The notes under the pieces: generated by a model
Database searches by the model: none
Told to the model about the DNA's origin: nothing
The model's input: only the letters and a program-made list of their open reading frames with translations
Made by a program: the position numbers and the translations under genes
Shown: piece after piece, positions 6,887 through 9,277 of the stretch
Numbering within the stretch: position 1 is the stretch's first letter
Layout of the letters: every line of letters starts with the position of its first letter
NCBI GenBank assembly: GCA_017881765.1
Contig: JADGQN010000165.1
Coordinates: forward strand, 1 to 9,277
From: Syntrophobacterales bacterium
GTDB lineage: Bacteria > Desulfobacterota > Syntrophorhabdia > Syntrophorhabdales > WCHB1-27
Direction of reading: 5' to 3'
Length of the DNA: 9,277 nt

Positions 6887-7301
6887 CAATACAAATGCTC
6901 ACAAGTCGAGTGACAGATGTTCTGCCCAACGAATCAGCGTCCGTCGACGGGTCTTGCGCCATGTTCATAACAACGGTAAGTCTTGTTTCAACACGTTAAG
7001 GCATCGACTCGTCAGGCTTTTTTGGTCGCATTTTGGCTAGTAATCGAGGGTATCTACAAAATACTCCCAACACAAACCTCGTAGGTGCACCCAAGCGTCG
7101 ACAACTTCCTGAACTGGTGCATCCGCCTTTTCTCAAGCTGATGCCACACTTGATCCCGTAATGTGCAATGCCGTTAGTTGATGGCAAGGTCACCTTCGGC
7201 AGTTGCACCGATAATGGCAAGCCGGCCGGACATTTGTCTGTGAAGTCAAATACAGGCCGTTACATCTAGTCTCAGGGTGCGTGCACGGGCAGCGACTATA
7301 C
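6887..7301. other. 415-bp intergenic stretch with no recognisable gene
   Basis: Both strands contain only short frames without a good ribosome binding site or family likeness. The longest are 74 codons on the - strand (6996-7220) and a 33-codon + frame at 7168-7269. Features seen are a perfect 10-bp palindrome CCGTCGACGG (6941-6950), an imperfect GGGTAT/ATACTCCC inverted repeat (about 7048-7070), and CCGGCCGG (about 7222-7229). No tRNA-like fold was found. I see no clear terminator for the - strand gene that ends at 7302. It separates two convergent transcription units and may contain decayed coding DNA. Confidence 0.6.
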
Positions 7302-8378
7302 TTACTTATCTTGTGGCTGTCTCCTCCCTTGCTCGGTTATCATCTGCTGAAGGCCTGCAACGGACTGCGCACTGGAGGATGTCTCAAGGGCTTTCACGGC
7401 CATTTCCTCCACCTTTTGGTAAGACTTGTCCACTTGCTGTGACAGCTTTGTGATCTGATCACGCTGTTCTTTGACGGTCGCTTCGAGCGATTCAATTCTG
7501 CTCTTCAGAACGTTGCGCTCTCCCTCAAACTCCTTTTTCATCAACTCTTCGCGGTTCTTTCCCTCCAAAGCCAGGCGTTCAGTCACTTCCTTCACGGCCT
7601 TGGATACGGCAGTCTCCATCTCCTTTGGCGCCATGCTTGCCTTCTTCTGCAATTCGGCGAGCTCCTGCTCTTTTGCCGCAACAGCCGTTTCTCTCGTGGC
7701 CAGCTCCGTCTCCAGTTCGGCTCTTCTCATACTCATCTCTCGTTCGAGCTTGGCCTTTTCGTCCTGAAGCGTCTCCTTCGCAAGCCTCTGCTCACGCTTG
7801 AAAGCGTATTCAAACTCCTCCTTTTCGCGCTCGCGCCTCTTCTTTTCAGCGGCATCCCACTCTTTCGCCTCAATCTCACGAGCCTTCTTCTCGCTATCCC
7901 ACTGGCGCCGCGTGATTTCAGTTTCCCTCTGGGCATCCTCTTTATCCTGCGCCATCCTGGAATCAAACTCCTGTCGCTTTCTCTGCTGTGCCTCGACGAG
8001 CGCTGCGAGCGTGACTGTCTCTTTTTCGATGGCATACAACTCCTGAAGCTCTCCTTCTTTGAGTTGCACGGCCTGCGTCACCTTTCTGAATTTGTCTGCT
8101 TCTCCCTCAAGATTATCCGATATCTGGCCCAGAGTCTTGGCGACATCGGCTCTCAAGCCGGCGATTTCTTTGGCAATGCCGTCGACGGACAGCGAGGAGA
8201 CGGAATCAGCTACTTTCAATACTTCTACCTTCTTCTTTTCCTCAAGCTTCTTTTCCGGTTTGAGCTCACCTTCTTCCTTTTCTTTAAGCTCCTTCAATAC
8301 CGCGTTATAAGCATCGAGCATCTCTTGCTTGGTGCTGGACATTGAAAGCTTTTTTGGATCCGATTTTTTTGCGTCCAT
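7302..8378 (-). CDS. Highly charged coiled-coil protein of unknown function
   Basis: The 358-residue product is almost wholly predicted coiled coil: long runs rich in Lys, Glu, Arg, Gln and Ala, no membrane segment, no signal peptide, no cysteine and no nucleotide-binding motif. The N-terminus has a short helical segment SSTKQEMLDAYNAVLKELKEK (about 13-33) and a charged linker to about residue 55. A VDGIAKEIAGLRADVAKTLGQISD segment (about 65-88) follows, then the continuous coil from about 95 to 335 and a polar tail. I recall similar uncharacterised proteins in Deltaproteobacteria and Nitrospirae, often misnamed myosin-like or ATPase; that is memory, not a search. The ATG at 8378 is well supported by AAGGAGAGG (8395-8387 on the - strand) with an 8-nt spacing. 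It appears to stand alone, with the toxin-antitoxin pair ending about 220 bp upstream on the same strand. A structural or scaffolding role is possible, but no function can be assigned. Confidence 0.85.
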   Translation of the reverse strand: MDAKKSDPKKLSMSSTKQEMLDAYNAVLKELKEKEEGELKPEKKLEEKKKVEVLKVADSVSSLSVDGIAKEIAGLRADVAKTLGQISDNLEGEADKFRKVTQAVQLKEGELQELYAIEKETVTLAALVEAQQRKRQEFDSRMAQDKEDAQRETEITRRQWDSEKKAREIEAKEWDAAEKKRREREKEEFEYAFKREQRLAKETLQDEKAKLEREMSMRRAELETELATRETAVAAKEQELAELQKKASMAPKEMETAVSKAVKEVTERLALEGKNREELMKKEFEGERNVLKSRIESLEATVKEQRDQITKLSQQVDKSYQKVEEMAVKALETSSSAQSVAGLQQMITEQGRRQPQDK

Positions 8379-8597
8379 GGCGCGATCCTCTCCTTTTTAT
8401 TTGACAGCATGCTTAACACTTATCTCATTTTCTCAAAAACATCAATCTTTCTTTCAGGCGGACTTAAACCATGCTGGCTACGCTCTCCCGCCTCTTTATA
8501 ATCATTTTTCGGTTATGTCTACAACTCTTGTTACTAAATTCTCCGATCAAGAAGCAGTTCCATGGTTATAATCGAAGAGGACACTGGAGAATCGCCT

Positions 8598-8999
8598 TCA
8601 GGGAGCTATGAGATGTAAGTTTGGGAAATAGCGACGGTACCGCTTCCTGTCACGCGTGAGCAGAGGTATGCCTGCGACAAGAGCGTGCGCCCCGATAAAA
8701 AAGTCGGGTAGAGGCGTTGTTTTTGACCCACCCCGACGCTTGTACTTGAGAAACACCTTACCCGCAAGGAATGCTGCCTCCCATGGTAGGGGCTCTTTCC
8801 GGAACACGAGGGGATCGAGCGCCTCTTCCAGCTCCTCTATCGTGGCAAAGCGGATTGATATTTCTGAATAAATGATCGGATTAATAATAAGTCCGTTGGT
8901 ATCCGCTTCATGAGCCAAGGTAGTTGAGGACCAAGAGAACCATGTGGGATCCTCCGTGAGAACATCCAGAATAATGTTGCTATCGACCAGAACGTCCAC
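8598..8999 (-). CDS. vapC: PIN-domain ribonuclease toxin, VapC family
   Basis: VapC toxins are Mg2+-dependent RNases that cut specific RNAs, often initiator tRNA or the 23S sarcin-ricin loop, when not held by their antitoxin; the target here cannot be read from sequence. The 133-residue product has the four PIN acidic residues in order: Asp6 (LVDSNIILD), Glu46 (IYSEIS), Asp99 (PLPDFFIGAHA) and Asp117 (LLTRDRKRY). Length and spacing are normal, so it is probably active. It starts at GTG 8999, one base after the antitoxin stop codon (TAA at 9003-9001), so the two genes are almost certainly co-transcribed and translationally coupled. Only a weak AAGGG-like ribosome binding site lies within the antitoxin end, fitting lower toxin synthesis. 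Confidence 0.92.
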   Translation of the reverse strand: MDVLVDSNIILDVLTEDPTWFSWSSTTLAHEADTNGLIINPIIYSEISIRFATIEELEEALDPLVFRKEPLPWEAAFLAGKVFLKYKRRGGSKTTPLPDFFIGAHALVAGIPLLTRDRKRYRRYFPNLHLIAP

Positions 9000-9000
9000 T

Positions 9001-9222
9001 TTATGCCCTTGTCAACGCCATGATTTCATCGGTCGTCATACGAATCGAGCCCTTTCCGCGCATGCGCTCAACAACCCTCCTGCCACGGGTTCCATATTCA
9101 CTCTTGGACACGCAAAGTTTGCCATCTTCAAACGCAAACTCTACCTCGGTGCCTGGTAACAGTCCAGCCTTGTCTCTCATTTCCTGCGGAATAGTGACCT
9201 GCCCTTTGCTGGTGATACGCAT
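9001..9222 (-). CDS. vapB: AbrB-fold antitoxin, VapB family
   Basis: The 73-residue product neutralises the adjacent PIN toxin and, by family knowledge, binds the operon promoter as a dimer or as a complex with the toxin. Residues 1-45 (MRITSKGQVTIPQEMRDKAG, then LLPGTEVEF) form a SpoVT/AbrB swapped-hairpin DNA-binding domain. The C-terminal tail (about 46-73, with RRVVERMRGKGS and ending TTDEIMALTRA) is the likely toxin-binding part. I recall the same tail ending in other VapB proteins paired with PIN toxins. The ATG at 9222 has an AAGGAGG site at 9233-9227 only four bases away, a strong site that would favour antitoxin over toxin translation. It is the first gene of a two-gene operon. Confidence 0.92.
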   Translation of the reverse strand: MRITSKGQVTIPQEMRDKAGLLPGTEVEFAFEDGKLCVSKSEYGTRGRRVVERMRGKGSIRMTTDEIMALTRA

Positions 9223-9236
9223 GAAGCCTCCTTTCT

Positions 9237-9261
9237 TATTACTCTTACCGGTATTACTATA
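9237..9261 (-). promoter_or_regulatory. Candidate vapBC promoter and operator
   Basis: On the - strand, AGTAATA occurs twice (9258-9252 and 9243-9237) at a 15-bp period, with the palindrome TACCGGTA (9247-9254) between and partly overlapping the first copy. TATAGT (9261-9256) is a reasonable -10 box that overlaps the first copy. Its -35 would fall at or beyond the window edge. Direct repeats over a -10 just before an AbrB-type antitoxin gene fit autoregulation; binding itself is inference. Confidence 0.4.
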
Positions 9262-9277
9262 ACTCAGTGTACTGTCT

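Noticed and set aside
7168..7269. 33-codon + frame (starts MPLVDGKVTFG)
   Set aside because: No Shine-Dalgarno, no likeness to a known small protein and no operon context.
7471..8345. Several Ser/Phe-rich + strand frames opposite the coiled-coil gene
   Set aside because: Ser/Phe-rich translation is what the antisense of Lys/Glu-rich codons gives; none has a ribosome binding site or domain.
1..9277. CRISPR array, rRNA or intact insertion sequence
   Set aside because: There are no regularly spaced repeats with spacers, no rRNA-like sequence and no transposase; the only tandem array is the 10-bp repeat, which has no spacers.

Overview
The window looks like a chromosomal segment of a Gram-negative bacterium with moderately high GC. 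The gene set and the protein style (one LolC/E-type permease, a DUF4892-like OmpA lipid-free outer-envelope protein, a RimO/LysS/Lol gene string) most resemble the former Deltaproteobacteria (Desulfobacterota, for example Geobacter-like or Syntrophorhabdus-like lineages). That placement is inference from remembered family patterns, not from a search.

Left part (1-5421, all + strand): a tightly packed housekeeping operon. It holds the 3' part of a TIGR02757/DUF2400 family gene, rimO (methylthiotransferase acting on ribosomal protein S12), lysS (class II lysyl-tRNA synthetase), a lolC/lolE-type permease and lolD (the ATPase that powers lipoprotein release from the inner membrane). Genes overlap by 11, 17 and 8 bp at three of the four junctions, so translation is probably coupled. 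The exception is lysS-lolC, where a five-copy 10-bp tandem repeat runs across the lysS stop codon and pushes the permease start 47 bp downstream, leaving it with almost no Shine-Dalgarno sequence.

Middle part (5422-7301): a 526-bp gap without a convincing gene but with several hairpins, including a structured leader just before an ompA-family gene (5948-6769). That gene encodes a secreted protein with a DUF4892-like N-terminal domain and a peptidoglycan-binding OmpA C-terminal domain, and it ends in a clear intrinsic terminator. A further ~415 bp (6887-7301) holds no recognisable gene.

Right part (7302-9222, all - strand): a 358-residue, highly charged coiled-coil protein of unknown function with a strong ribosome binding site, then a complete vapBC-type toxin-antitoxin pair (AbrB-fold antitoxin, PIN-domain toxin) whose promoter region carries a 7-bp direct repeat with 15-bp period, a plausible autoregulatory operator. 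The left operon and ompA serve translation and envelope biogenesis; the right part is more accessory in character. I found no clear novel multi-gene system. The items most worth a second look are the repeat at lysS-lolC, the ompA leader, the coiled-coil protein, and the possible glycosylase-like core of the first gene.
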